64,000 nucleotides of DNA, from contig NZ_JAGLEJ010000002.1 of assembly GCF_023145115.1 (NCBI RefSeq), forward strand, positions 37,918-101,917. Reading direction: 5' to 3'. The notes beneath the pieces were generated by a model. The model did not search any database. It had not been told where the DNA came from and saw nothing but the letters and a program-made list of their open reading frames with translations. A program made the position numbers and the translations under genes. Source of the DNA: Algiphilus sp. Lineage in GTDB: Bacteria > Pseudomonadota > Gammaproteobacteria > Nevskiales > Nevskiaceae. Positions 49,262-58,235 of the stretch are shown here, in pieces; the first letter of the stretch is position 1, and every line of letters starts with the position of its first letter.

Positions 49262-52200
49262 ATGCCCCGCATCTATCTCGGCCCACCGGCGCTCTCCGAC
49301 TTCCGGCGCGATGCGCTTGCGCGCACGCTCGCGGAGCACGGCGCCGCCTCCGAGGCGCTCGCCGTCCGCGAGCTCTTCCTGGTCGACGGTGCCGAGGGCG
49401 ACGACGGCGCGCTGCGCGCGCTGCTCGGCGGACCGGAGCCGGTCGAGCCGTCGGCGCTGCCGCGTAGCGCCGGCACGCGCTACGCCACGCCGCGGGTCGG
49501 CACGCTGTCGCCGTGGAGCAGCAAGGCCACCGATATCGCCCGGGTATGCGGCGTCGCGGCCCGGCGCATCGAGCGCGGCCGCCTGATCACCGGACTGGGC
49601 GCGTCGCTGACCGACGCAGCGGCCGGCGCGCTCCATGATCCGATGACCGAGAGCCTGCTCGACGACCCCGCCGCGCTCGACGGCCTGTTCGTCGCACCGG
49701 CGGCGCGGCCGCTGGTGCGCGTGCCGCTGGCCGCCGAGGGGCGCGCGGCGCTGGCGCGCGCCAACGACGAGTGGGGTCTGGCGCTGTCCGACGAGGAGAT
49801 CGACTACCTCGCCGCGCACTACGCCGGCGCCGGTCGCGACCCCAGCGATGCCGAGCTGATGATGTTCGCGCAGATCAACTCCGAGCACTGCCGGCACAAG
49901 ATCTTCAACGCCCGCTTCACCGTGGATGGCGCGGAGCAGCCGCACAGCCTGTTCGAGATGATCCGCATGACGCACGCCGCCACGCCCGGCGGCGTGCTGT
50001 CGGCGTACAAGGACAACGCCGCGGTGGTGGCCGGCGCGCACGCCATGCGCTACCTGCGCGATGCCGACGGGCGCTGGCAGGGCGTGGACGAGCCGGTGCA
50101 CCTGCTCATGAAGGTGGAGACGCACAACCACCCGACCGGCATCTCGCCCGACCCCGGCGCGGCCACCGGCGCCGGCGGCGAGATCCGCGACGAGGCCGCC
50201 ACCGGGCGCGGCGCGCGGCCCAAGGCCGGCCTTTGCGGCTTCTCGGTCTCGAATCTCCGCATGCCCGATGCCGCCCGGCCGTGGGAACAGCCCGACAGCG
50301 CGCCGGCCAACATGGCGAGCCCGCTCCGGATCATGCTGGAAGCGCCCATCGGCGCTGCCCGCTACAACAACGAATTCGGCCGGCCGAATCTCGCGGGCTA
50401 CTTCCGCAGCTTCGAGCAGGTCACCGCCGACGGGCGCCGGCGCGGCTATCACAAGCCGATCATGATCGCGGGGGGCTACGGCAACATCCGCGAGGCGCAC
50501 GTGCAGAAGGACGCCGTGCCGGTGGACGCGGCGCTGGTCGTGCTGGGCGGCCCGGCCATGCTCATCGGCCTGGGCGGCGGTGCGGCGTCGAGCCGCGCCA
50601 CCGGCGCCGGCGACATCGCGCTGGACTTCGCCTCGGTGCAGCGCGCCAACCCCGAGCTGCAGCGTCGCTGCCAGGAAGTCGTCGACGCCTGCTGGGCGGC
50701 CGGCGACGACAACCCCATCGTCTCCATCCACGATGTCGGCGCAGGCGGCCTGTCCAATGCGCTGCCCGAGCTCATCGACGCCGACGGGCGCGGCGGTGAT
50801 TTCCGGCTGGCCGATGTCGACTGCGCCGATCCGTCGCTGTCGCCGATGGAGATCTGGTGCAACGAGTCGCAGGAGCGCTACGTGCTGGCCGTGGCGCAGG
50901 CCGATGTCGCGCGGCTTCGCGCCTTCTGCGAGCGCGAGCGCTGCCCGATGGCGGTGGTCGGCACGGCGACGGCCGAGCCGCAGCTGCGCGTGGTCGACGC
51001 CGGTGGCGAGGCCGCCATCGACATGCCCATGCCGGTGCTGCTGGGCAGGACGCCGCGCATGCACCGCGAGACGCGTCGGGCCGCACCGCCGGCGGACGGC
51101 TTCTCCACGGAAGCCATCGATTTCGCCGAGGCTGCCGCGCGCGTCCTGCGCCATCCCACGGTCGCGGCCAAGGATTTCCTCATCACCATCGGCGATCGCA
51201 CGGTCGGCGGCCTGACCGTGCGCGACCAGATGGTGGGCCCCTGGCAGGTGCCGGTGGCGGACAACGCCATCACCGCCACCGGCTTCACCGCCGCCACCGG
51301 CGAGGCCATGGCGATGGGCGAGCGCGCGCCGCTGGCCATCCTCGATGCGGCGGCCTCCGCGCGCATGGCGGTGGGCGAGGCACTCACCAATCTGGTGTCG
51401 GCGGCGCCCGCGCGCATCACCGACGTGCGCCTGTCCGCCAACTGGATGGCGGCCTGCGGCAACGATGACGAGGATGCGCGCCTGTTCGATGCCGTGCGCG
51501 CCGTGGGCGCCGAGCTGTGCCCGCAGCTCGGCCTCGCCATCCCGGTGGGCAAGGATTCGCTTTCCATGAAGAGCCAGTGGCGCGACGGCGACGGCGACTA
51601 CCGCCAGACCGCGCCGATGTCGCTCATCGTCAGCGCCTTCGCGCCGGTTCCGGATGTGCGCGTCCACGTCACGCCGCAGATGCAGCGGGTGGCCGATACC
51701 CGGCTGGTGCTGATCGAGCCCGGTGCGGCCGGCCCGCGGCTGGGGGGCTCCATCCTCGCGCAGGTCCACGGCGCCATCGGCGGGGCGGTGCCGGATGTCG
51801 ATGCGCCGGACGCGCTGCGCGCCGCCTTCGAGGGCCTCTCGGCGCTGATCCGCGAAGGACGCGTGCTGGCCTGTCACGACCGTTCGGATGGCGGTCTCTT
51901 CGCCACCCTGGCCGAGATGGCCTTCGCGAGCCGCCTCGGCATCGATGTGACGCTCGACGGCCTGGGGCGCGACCCGATCGCCGCGGCCTTCCACGAAGGG
52001 CTCGGATGGGTGGTCCAGGTCGCCGCCGGCGATGTCGCGATGCTGCGCGAGCGGCTGGCCGGTTGCCGCGTTACCGAGCTGGGCGCGCCCGATGCCGGCG
52101 AGCGTCTGACGCTCCGGCACGACGGCGCTGCGGTCTTCGACGACAGCATCGCCGCGCTCGAAGCGCTGTGGGCCGAGACCAGCCATCACATGACGCGGCT

Positions 52201-53083
52201 GCGCGACAACCCGGCATGCGTCGACGAGGCCGACGCCGACCGGTCGACGCGCGAGTCGCTGCGCGTCATCGTCGACGAGCACGATGCACCGCCGGCGGTG
52301 ACCGGCATCGCCCGGCCGCGCGTCGCGATCCTGCGCGAGCAGGGCGTCAACGGTCACGTCGAGATGGCGTGGGCCTTCGATGCGGCCGGCTTCGAGGCCG
52401 TCGACGTGCACATGAGCGACATCCTCGACGGCGGCCGCACGCTGGATGACGTCCGCGGCATCGTGGCCTGCGGCGGCTTCTCCTATGGCGACGTGCTCGG
52501 TGCCGGGCTGGGCTGGGCGCGCTCGATCCTGTTCCACGCCGAGGCGCGCGAGCGCTTCGCGGCCTTCTTCGCGGACGAGACGCGCTTCGCGCTCGGGGTT
52601 TGCAACGGCTGCCAGATGCTGGCCGCGCTGGCCGGGATCATCCCCGGCGCCGAAGACTGGCCGCCGCTGCTGCGCAATCGCTCGGAGCAGTTCGAGGCGC
52701 GCTGGAGCCAGGTGGTCATTCCCGAGTCGCGCTCGCTGTTCTTCCGCGACATGGGGGGCGCCATGCTGCCGGTGGCGGTGGCGCACGGCGAGGGGCGCAT
52801 GGCGCTCGACGCCGACGCGATACAGCGGCTGGAGCGCAACCAGCAGATCGCGATGCGCTACGCCCACGCCGACGGCACGCCGGCCGAACGCTATCCGAGC
52901 AATCCCAACGGCTCGCCGCAGGGATTGACGGGGCTGTGCAACGCGGACGGCCGCATCACCATCCTCATGCCGCATCCCGAGCGCACGGTGGCGGGCACGG
53001 TGGGTTCCTGGTGGCCCGACCGCCAGCGGGCGTTCACGCCCTGGATGCAGATGTTCCGCAATGCGCGGCGCTGGGTCGGCTAG
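49262..53083 (+). CDS. purL: Phosphoribosylformylglycinamidine synthase
   Basis: A protein of 1273 residues, the long single-chain form of proteobacteria (E. coli 1295). The N-terminal PurS-like region is followed by two AIR-synthase-type ATP domains (HNHPTGISPDPGAATGAGGE near 295-315) and a C-terminal glutaminase domain. That domain has FALGVCNGCQMLAAL, with the nucleophile Cys at about 1114, and MPHPERTV with the His/Glu of the triad. It converts FGAR, glutamine and ATP to FGAM in purine synthesis in the cytoplasm. ATG 49262 is 28 bp after the hydrolase gene. Confidence 0.97.
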   Translation: MPRIYLGPPALSDFRRDALARTLAEHGAASEALAVRELFLVDGAEGDDGALRALLGGPEPVEPSALPRSAGTRYATPRVGTLSPWSSKATDIARVCGVAARRIERGRLITGLGASLTDAAAGALHDPMTESLLDDPAALDGLFVAPAARPLVRVPLAAEGRAALARANDEWGLALSDEEIDYLAAHYAGAGRDPSDAELMMFAQINSEHCRHKIFNARFTVDGAEQPHSLFEMIRMTHAATPGGVLSAYKDNAAVVAGAHAMRYLRDADGRWQGVDEPVHLLMKVETHNHPTGISPDPGAATGAGGEIRDEAATGRGARPKAGLCGFSVSNLRMPDAARPWEQPDSAPANMASPLRIMLEAPIGAARYNNEFGRPNLAGYFRSFEQVTADGRRRGYHKPIMIAGGYGNIREAHVQKDAVPVDAALVVLGGPAMLIGLGGGAASSRATGAGDIALDFASVQRANPELQRRCQEVVDACWAAGDDNPIVSIHDVGAGGLSNALPELIDADGRGGDFRLADVDCADPSLSPMEIWCNESQERYVLAVAQADVARLRAFCERERCPMAVVGTATAEPQLRVVDAGGEAAIDMPMPVLLGRTPRMHRETRRAAPPADGFSTEAIDFAEAAARVLRHPTVAAKDFLITIGDRTVGGLTVRDQMVGPWQVPVADNAITATGFTAATGEAMAMGERAPLAILDAAASARMAVGEALTNLVSAAPARITDVRLSANWMAACGNDDEDARLFDAVRAVGAELCPQLGLAIPVGKDSLSMKSQWRDGDGDYRQTAPMSLIVSAFAPVPDVRVHVTPQMQRVADTRLVLIEPGAAGPRLGGSILAQVHGAIGGAVPDVDAPDALRAAFEGLSALIREGRVLACHDRSDGGLFATLAEMAFASRLGIDVTLDGLGRDPIAAAFHEGLGWVVQVAAGDVAMLRERLAGCRVTELGAPDAGERLTLRHDGAAVFDDSIAALEALWAETSHHMTRLRDNPACVDEADADRSTRESLRVIVDEHDAPPAVTGIARPRVAILREQGVNGHVEMAWAFDAAGFEAVDVHMSDILDGGRTLDDVRGIVACGGFSYGDVLGAGLGWARSILFHAEARERFAAFFADETRFALGVCNGCQMLAALAGIIPGAEDWPPLLRNRSEQFEARWSQVVIPESRSLFFRDMGGAMLPVAVAHGEGRMALDADAIQRLERNQQIAMRYAHADGTPAERYPSNPNGSPQGLTGLCNADGRITILMPHPERTVAGTVGSWWPDRQRAFTPWMQMFRNARRWVG

Positions 53084-53107
53084 GCGCCCACGGCAACGGG
53101 GCGGGCG

Positions 53108-53422
53108 ATGACCCTGGTGGCCTTCTTCGCGGTGGGCATGGTGCTCGGCGGTCTGGTCGCCGGGCGCGTCAACCGTGCGCTGGATCGGCGCGACATGGCA
53201 CGGCGCGTGGGGTGGCTCCGCGCCATGCGCGTGCCGGCCTTCTGCAATGCCTGCAGGCGGCCGCTACCGCTGCGCGACCGGGTGCCGGTGGTGTCGTGGC
53301 TGCTGCTGGATGGCCGCGCGCGCTGCTGCGGGGCGGCAATGCCGCTGCGCAGCCTGGTCGTCGAGGTGATCGGCGTGTTCGGCGGCGGGACGCTGCTGCT
53401 GGCGTTGCTGTCGCTGCTGTAA
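53108..53422 (+). CDS. Orphan prepilin-peptidase N-terminal-like domain protein
   Basis: A protein of 104 residues. It resembles only the N-terminal methyltransferase-side domain of PilD-type peptidases: span MTLVAFFAVGMVLGGLVAGRVN, then FCNACRRPLPLRDRVPVVSW with the first CxxC, then a GRARCCGAAMPLRSLVVEV segment where the second CxxC is expected. There the first Cys of the pair is replaced by Ala, and a Cys precedes the second directly. The catalytic aspartyl-protease domain is absent and the frame ends in a stop, with no fragment of it downstream. It follows purL by 24 bp. It may be a metal-binding membrane protein; the function is unknown. Confidence 0.7.
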   Translation: MTLVAFFAVGMVLGGLVAGRVNRALDRRDMARRVGWLRAMRVPAFCNACRRPLPLRDRVPVVSWLLLDGRARCCGAAMPLRSLVVEVIGVFGGGTLLLALLSLL

Positions 53423-53453
53423 CGCCGGAAGCGGTCGATGCAGGGAGAGGGTT

Positions 53454-53480
53454 GGCGCGCCCGCTGCACGCGGGCGCGCC
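53454..53480. terminator. Bidirectional hairpin between convergent genes
   Basis: An 11-bp perfect inverted repeat GGCGCGCCCGC / GCGGGCGCGCC with a five-base loop lies between the PilD-like gene and the lipoprotein gene. No T-run follows on either strand. Confidence 0.5.
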
Positions 53481-53490
53481 ATGACGGCGA

Positions 53491-54561
53491 TCAGCTTGCC
53501 TCGTCGCCGGAGCCCACCTGATCCAGTGCGGCCTTGCAGTTGTCATTCAGCGCCGCGAGTTCCTCGGCAGTGTAGGTCTCGCCGTTCACGCTGACGCTGC
53601 CGCCGCCGAGGAATCGGACGTCGAGCGTGGCGCCACCGGTGGTCACGTTGAGGCGCCCGCTTTCCGTCACGCCGGTCTCGTTGTCGGTGATGAGCGGATC
53701 GACCGTCTCATAGGTGCTCATGAAGTCGCAGGCGCCACCGTCGTCGAAGCCGAAGCGCCCGTCGATGGTGGTTTCCGTGGTCGCGCCCATGTCCTTGGCG
53801 ATCAGGGTGACCGGGCTGTCGGGGCCGTCGCCGAAGGTGGACGTGAAGTCCGGGATATCGCCAGCGCCGGGCAGGCTGCCTCCCGAGAAGGATGCCTCCA
53901 GATAGCCGATGATCTCCTGCGTGCCACCCTGGGTGGGGCTTGCGCAGTTGTCGCAGACGTTGAGCTCGCCCTGGAAGGCGCCATCGGTCTCGAAGTTGCC
54001 CTGCGGTGTGTTGCCGCTGGCCTGGATGATGAAGGGCTCGCCGCTTGCCGGGTCGCCGTTGATGTCGCTGGCGCGCAGGTAGGTCACGGCGCCACCCTCT
54101 GCCTCGCCGACGGCGAGGATGCCGTCCTGGCGCGAACTGAAGGTGAAGCCGTCACCGCTACCCGATTCCCGGCAGTTGTCGGCAATGGTGGTCATGACCG
54201 AAAGGCTGGCCGCGAAGGGCGACCCGACGTTCTCGGTGCTCGTGGTTTCATCGATGGTGCCGCCCGCGCCACAGGAGACGGCTTCCTTCACGGTCAACGA
54301 CTGTGTGGTGGCCTCGTCGTCCATCTCATCGACCTGGTTGGCGGCCGCAACACCGGCCTTCGCGAAGAGGTTGGCAATGGAGGCGGTTGCGGCAGCCTGG
54401 TCACGGGTCTCGGCGCTCGGCTCACCACCGCCGCCGCCACCGCCATCACCGCCGCCGTCGTCACCACCACCACCACCACCGCCGCCGCCGCCGCCGCCAC
54501 AGGCGGCGATCGCGAAAGCGCTCAGTGCCAGGGCGCCGGTCTTGATCCAAGGGTTCTGCAT
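53491..54561 (-). CDS. Poly-glycine lipoprotein of unknown function
   Basis: A protein of 356 residues from ATG 54561, preceded by CGGAGAG. The lipobox ends at Cys21 (SAFAIAAC). The next ~27 residues are nearly all Gly with a few Asp, a flexible tether common in surface lipoproteins. The remaining part is acidic and beta-rich with six cysteines that could pair (for example NVCDNCAS, GGACDFMS, NDNCKA). I recognise no domain. It is a single-gene unit, divergent from the response-regulator gene. The triplet repeats coding for the Gly tract could vary in length between strains. Confidence 0.82.
   Translation of the reverse strand: MQNPWIKTGALALSAFAIAACGGGGGGGGGGGGDDGGGDGGGGGGGEPSAETRDQAAATASIANLFAKAGVAAANQVDEMDDEATTQSLTVKEAVSCGAGGTIDETTSTENVGSPFAASLSVMTTIADNCRESGSGDGFTFSSRQDGILAVGEAEGGAVTYLRASDINGDPASGEPFIIQASGNTPQGNFETDGAFQGELNVCDNCASPTQGGTQEIIGYLEASFSGGSLPGAGDIPDFTSTFGDGPDSPVTLIAKDMGATTETTIDGRFGFDDGGACDFMSTYETVDPLITDNETGVTESGRLNVTTGGATLDVRFLGGGSVSVNGETYTAEELAALNDNCKAALDQVGSGDEAS
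54424..54499. repeat. Triplet simple-sequence repeat inside the lipoprotein gene
   Basis: Runs of ACC and GCC triplets code for Gly/Asp on the minus strand. The purest runs are six ACC triplets (about 54462-54480) and then six GCC triplets. Slippage here would change the tether length by whole codons and keep the frame. Confidence 0.85.
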
Positions 54562-54742
54562 GATGTGCTCTCCGGGGATTCGAATGGGGTCGCTCGCCCG
54601 GAACCGCCCCTGTCTGGGGGGTATGCCGGCCGACGCGTTCGAGTCTAGGACGCACGATTTCGAGCCGCGTACCGAAATCTGGGGACGCCTGTGACGGCGT
54701 TCACAGCTTTCAGAAAGCGGCACTTCGCAGCACAATCGACGC

Positions 54743-55399
54743 ATGGACGAGATCGTCGACGTGATCGTGGTGGAGGACGACCCGCGCATGCGCGAGCGGC
54801 TCGAGGTGGCGCTCGCCGCGAGCGAGCGTATCCGGGTGCGCGACTGGGCGATGACCGCCGCCGCCGGCATTGCAGCGCTGGAGGCGCGGGAGCCCGACGT
54901 GCTGCTGGTGGATCTCGGACTGCCGGACGCCAGCGGCATTACCGTCATCGCCAAGGCGCACACGCTGTACCCGAAGTGCGACATCATGGTGGTGACGGTG
55001 TTCGGCGACCAGCGCAACGTGCTGGCGAGCATCGAGGCCGGTGCCACCGGCTACCTGCTCAAGGACGATACCGACACCGATTTCGCGGCCCGCATCATGG
55101 AGCTGCGCGCCGGCGGCTCGCCCATCACGCCGATCATCGCGCGCCAGCTCCTGCAGCGCCTGCAGCCGGCCGGTGCCGGCGCATCGTTCGGCGATCAGGA
55201 ACAATCGGTCCTGTCGCCGCGCGAGGCAGAGGTCCTGAACCTGCTGTCGCGCGGCTTTGCCTATCAGGAGATCGCGCGGCTGCTCGATGTCTCGCCGCAT
55301 ACCGTCGGAACCTATGTCAAGCGCCTCTACGAAAAGCTCCAGGTGCGCTCGCGCGGCGAGGCGGTGTTCGAGGCCCAGCGCATGGGGCTGCTTTCGTAG
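54743..55399 (+). CDS. NarL/LuxR-type response regulator
   Basis: A protein of 218 residues. Receiver: DVIVVEDDPRMRERL, phospho-Asp in LLVDLGLPDASG, Lys in GYLLKDDTDTDF. HTH at ~150-210: LSPREAEVLNLLSRGFAYQE and SPHTVGTYVKRLYEKLQVR. It is the natural partner of the histidine kinase whose reading frame overlaps its 3' end. The promoter should lie in the ~180-bp gap shared with the divergent lipoprotein gene, which could be a target. The signal and regulon are unknown. Confidence 0.92.
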   Translation: MDEIVDVIVVEDDPRMRERLEVALAASERIRVRDWAMTAAAGIAALEAREPDVLLVDLGLPDASGITVIAKAHTLYPKCDIMVVTVFGDQRNVLASIEAGATGYLLKDDTDTDFAARIMELRAGGSPITPIIARQLLQRLQPAGAGASFGDQEQSVLSPREAEVLNLLSRGFAYQEIARLLDVSPHTVGTYVKRLYEKLQVRSRGEAVFEAQRMGLLS

Positions 55400-57320
55400 C
55401 GCGTTCTGCGGGATCGCGGCGCTGGTGGCGGCGGCGCTGCTGCCGGCATTCGCCGAATCGGGGTCGCCGCTGTCGGAGACATTGACCTTCGCCGAAGCGG
55501 ACTGGGTGGTCACGCCGCACGACGAGACGCCCTTGCTTACCTCGGGGTGGACCCGCGTGCCGTTGCCCGATCCGGATGCAACCGAGCGCTACACCGGCAC
55601 ACGGCTGGGTCGTCGCCCGCGGGGTACCGACGACGCGCCGGTGCACTGGTATCGCTTCCACGTGAACCTCACGGCGCCCATCGATGGGCAGCTCGCCCTG
55701 TTCACGCCGCGCTTCTCCGACCGTGCCCGCGTATACGTGAACGGTTCGATGATCGATCGCACCTTCCTGCAGCCGGAGCGGGTGGAGCACGGCTGGAATC
55801 ACCCTGTCTGGAGCGTGATCCCGGCCATCGCGCTGGAGCCGGGGCGCAACGAGCTCCTCATCGGCCTGGATTCGCCGTATACCGGATCGGTCGGGCTCTC
55901 GCGGGTCTGGCTGGGACCGCCCGAGGCGCTGCGCACGCGCTACGAGATCAGCTACATGCTCCGGGTGGGCGCCGCGCAGGCCGGCACCTGGATGCTGGGC
56001 GGCCTCGCCATCTTCTCGCTGGGCGTCTGGGCGGTACGGCGCTCGGAGACGCTGCATCTGCTGCTGGGGCTGGGTGCGGCGATGTTCTCGGTGCGGCTGC
56101 TGCACTACTTCCTGATCGTGCCGCCCGTTTCGCCGGCCTTCTTCTGGTGGCTGACGGTGGTGTCGCTGCCCTGGGCGATGCTGTTCCTGTTCCTGTTCGC
56201 GTTCCACTACTACGGGATCCAGCGCCGCTGGCTGACCGCGGTGCTGCTGGCCATCGCCATGGCGATGACCCTGCTGCTGGCGCCGGGTATCGGATTCGAT
56301 GCCTACGAGTCGGCCCCCTGGGTCTATCTCGGCCTCATCCCGATCGCTCTCTTCACGGCGGGACTCCTGCTGCAGCGGGCGTGGCTTCACCGCGGTGCAC
56401 CCCAGATCCTGCTGGCGGTGGGCTACGGGATCACCATCGTCGCGAGCAGTCACGACCTCCTGGTGATGACTCACATCAGCTCGATCGAGCTGCCTTATGT
56501 CATGCCCATCGGCGCGGTCGTGCTGTTCCTGAGCTTCTCGCTGGCCCTGGGCGCGCGCTACGTGGAGTGGCTCGGCGAGTTTGAGGCCATGAATCGGACC
56601 CTGGAGGCGCGCGTGCACGAGCGTCAGGTCGCCCTCGAGGAGAGCTTCGAGCGTCTCGAGGCCATGGGTCGCGAGCAGGTGCTCGCCGATGAGCGCCAGC
56701 GCCTGATGCGCGAGATCCACGACGGCATCGGCTCGAATCTGGTTGCCACGCTGGCGGCGCTGCAGTCGCGCGGCGCCGGCGATGACGCGGCCGTCCGCGC
56801 GCTGCGCGGAGCCATATCCGATCTGAAGCTCACGGTCGACTCGCTGGAGCCGGTGGAGGGCGACCTGCTCAGCCTGCTCGGCAACCTCCGCTACCGGCTC
56901 GCGCCCCAGCTGGAGTACGCCGGCATCGAGATGGAATGGCAGGCGGCACCGCTGCCGCAGCTCGAATGGCTGCGCGCGCCGCAGGCGCTGCACGTGCTGC
57001 GCATCGCGCAGGAGGCACTGGGGAACGTCATCCAGCACGCCGGCGCCGACCGGGTGACCGTCGCCACCATGCATCACCCCGGGTCCGGCGCCGACCCGGG
57101 AACGGTCGAAGTCCGCATCAGCGACAACGGGCGCGGCTTCGCGGCCGGCGAGGACGGTTCCGCCGACGGTCACGGACCGTGCGGCAAGGGGCTGGCCAAC
57201 ATGCGGCACCGCGCCGAAGCGCTGGGCGGCAAGCTGCGGGTCTACAGCAGGCCCGGCGCCGGCACCAGCATCGCGCTGGAGCTGCCGGTGGTCCTGTCCG
57301 TCGTTCAGTCCGCCGGTTGA
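55314..57320 (+). CDS. 7TMR-DISM histidine kinase
   Basis: A protein of 668 residues if it starts at ATG 55314, which overlaps the response-regulator gene by 86 bp. The only other in-frame start nearby, GTG 55425, would cut into the signal peptide (GIAALVAAALLPAFA). Residues ~60-215 form a periplasmic jelly-roll domain (VHWYRFHVNLTAPIDGQLAL, ARVYVNGSMID). Seven membrane spans follow to ~435, then a coiled coil. The HisKA_3 box RLMREIHDGIGSNLVATLAA is at ~465, with the phospho-His in EIHDG. The ATPase has NVIQHAG, DNGRGF and GKGLANMRHRAEALGG. The periplasmic fold suggests carbohydrate sensing. Its end overlaps nth by 16 bp. Confidence 0.88.
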   Translation: MSSASTKSSRCARAARRCSRPSAWGCFRSAFCGIAALVAAALLPAFAESGSPLSETLTFAEADWVVTPHDETPLLTSGWTRVPLPDPDATERYTGTRLGRRPRGTDDAPVHWYRFHVNLTAPIDGQLALFTPRFSDRARVYVNGSMIDRTFLQPERVEHGWNHPVWSVIPAIALEPGRNELLIGLDSPYTGSVGLSRVWLGPPEALRTRYEISYMLRVGAAQAGTWMLGGLAIFSLGVWAVRRSETLHLLLGLGAAMFSVRLLHYFLIVPPVSPAFFWWLTVVSLPWAMLFLFLFAFHYYGIQRRWLTAVLLAIAMAMTLLLAPGIGFDAYESAPWVYLGLIPIALFTAGLLLQRAWLHRGAPQILLAVGYGITIVASSHDLLVMTHISSIELPYVMPIGAVVLFLSFSLALGARYVEWLGEFEAMNRTLEARVHERQVALEESFERLEAMGREQVLADERQRLMREIHDGIGSNLVATLAALQSRGAGDDAAVRALRGAISDLKLTVDSLEPVEGDLLSLLGNLRYRLAPQLEYAGIEMEWQAAPLPQLEWLRAPQALHVLRIAQEALGNVIQHAGADRVTVATMHHPGSGADPGTVEVRISDNGRGFAAGEDGSADGHGPCGKGLANMRHRAEALGGKLRVYSRPGAGTSIALELPVVLSVVQSAG

Positions 57321-57958
57321 TCGGCGGGGAGGACCTTCTCCCGGTACTCGCAGAGATCGACGATGCCGCAGTTGCCGCACTCCGGGCGGCGTGCCTTGCA
57401 GACGTAGCGTCCGTGCAGGATCAGCCAGTGGTGCGCGTCCTTGCGGAACTCGGGCGGTGTCAGCCGCACCAGCCGGTCCTCGACCTCGCGGACGTTGCGC
57501 CCCGGCGCCAGTCCTGTGCGATTGGCCACCCGGAAGATGTGCGTGTCGACCGCGATGGTGGGCTCGCCGAAGGCCGTGTTGAGGATGACGTTCGCGGTCT
57601 TGCGGCCGACCCCGGGAAGCGCCTCCAGCGCCTCGCGCGACCGCGGCACCTCACCGCCGTGCTGCTCCACGAGCATGCGGCACAGCTTGATGACGTTGGC
57701 CGCCTTGGCGCGGTACAGGCCGATGGTCTTGATGTGCTCGCGCAGCTGCTCCTCGCCCAGCGCCAGGATCGCTTCCGGCGTGTTCGCCACCGGAAACAAC
57801 CGAGCCGTGGCCTTGTTGACGCCGACGTCGGTGGCCTGTGCCGACAGCACCACCGCCACCAGCAGCTCGAAGGGCGAGTCGTAGCGGAGCTCCGTCGTCG
57901 GTGCCGGCTTGTCGGCGCGCAGGCGCTCGAAGATGGCCGTGCGCTTGGCCTTGTTCAT
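57305..57958 (-). CDS. nth: Endonuclease III
   Basis: A protein of 217 residues from ATG 57958 (E. coli 211). The helix-hairpin-helix is LPGVGRKTANVILN with the catalytic Lys, and the catalytic Asp lies in TIAVDTHIFRVANR. The 4Fe-4S loop is C-x6-C-x2-C-x5-C (CKARRPECGNCGIVDLC). It removes oxidised pyrimidines from DNA. It lies downstream of rnfE in the same direction, as in E. coli, but here a 102-bp repeat and a REP-like pair separate the two. Confidence 0.97.
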   Translation of the reverse strand: MNKAKRTAIFERLRADKPAPTTELRYDSPFELLVAVVLSAQATDVGVNKATARLFPVANTPEAILALGEEQLREHIKTIGLYRAKAANVIKLCRMLVEQHGGEVPRSREALEALPGVGRKTANVILNTAFGEPTIAVDTHIFRVANRTGLAPGRNVREVEDRLVRLTPPEFRKDAHHWLILHGRYVCKARRPECGNCGIVDLCEYREKVLPADQPAD

Positions 57959-58007
57959 TGGGTGAGGTGTGGGGTGTGAGCAGGAGACAAACGCAACATG
58001 CAAAGAA

Positions 58008-58109
58008 CCACAGATTTCACAGATTAAAAGGATTTTCTACTGGTGGCGCCGGCTTCGCCGGCGCACACCGGAACCGAAAGTAATCTGTGTAAATCTGTGC
58101 AATCTGTGG
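58008..58109 (+). repeat. 102-bp mobile-looking repeat, copy B
   Basis: Same length, orientation and layout as copy A at 42719-42820. Ends are CCACAGATTTCACAGATT and, reversed, CCACAGATTGCACAGATT. The core hairpin is GCGCCGGC-TTC-GCCGGCGC. It lies between nth and rnfE, directly before the REP-like pair at 58130. Confidence 0.9.
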
Positions 58110-58129
58110 TTCTATTCTTGGGCGGGTGA

Positions 58130-58201
58130 GGGACAGTATACTGATTTCAGGCAGGGCAGTTGATCCTCCCAGGCGGAAGAAGAAATCAATATACTGTCCC
58201 C
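58130..58201. repeat. REP-like inverted pair 1
   Basis: GGGACAGTATACTGATTTC (58130-58148) and GAAATCAATATACTGTCCC (58182-58200) are inverted copies matching at 18 of 19 positions around a 33-bp spacer. The GGGGACAGTATA core resembles ends used by REP-associated tyrosine transposases, a family comparison from memory. It lies between nth and rnfE. Confidence 0.85.
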
Positions 58202-58235
58202 GGTTGTGTGCGCCCCTGATTGCGTGCACAAAGCG

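Noticed and set aside
54424..54499. Short regular repeats that might suggest a CRISPR or minisatellite
   Set aside because: They are coding triplets for a Gly/Asp tether, with no spacers.
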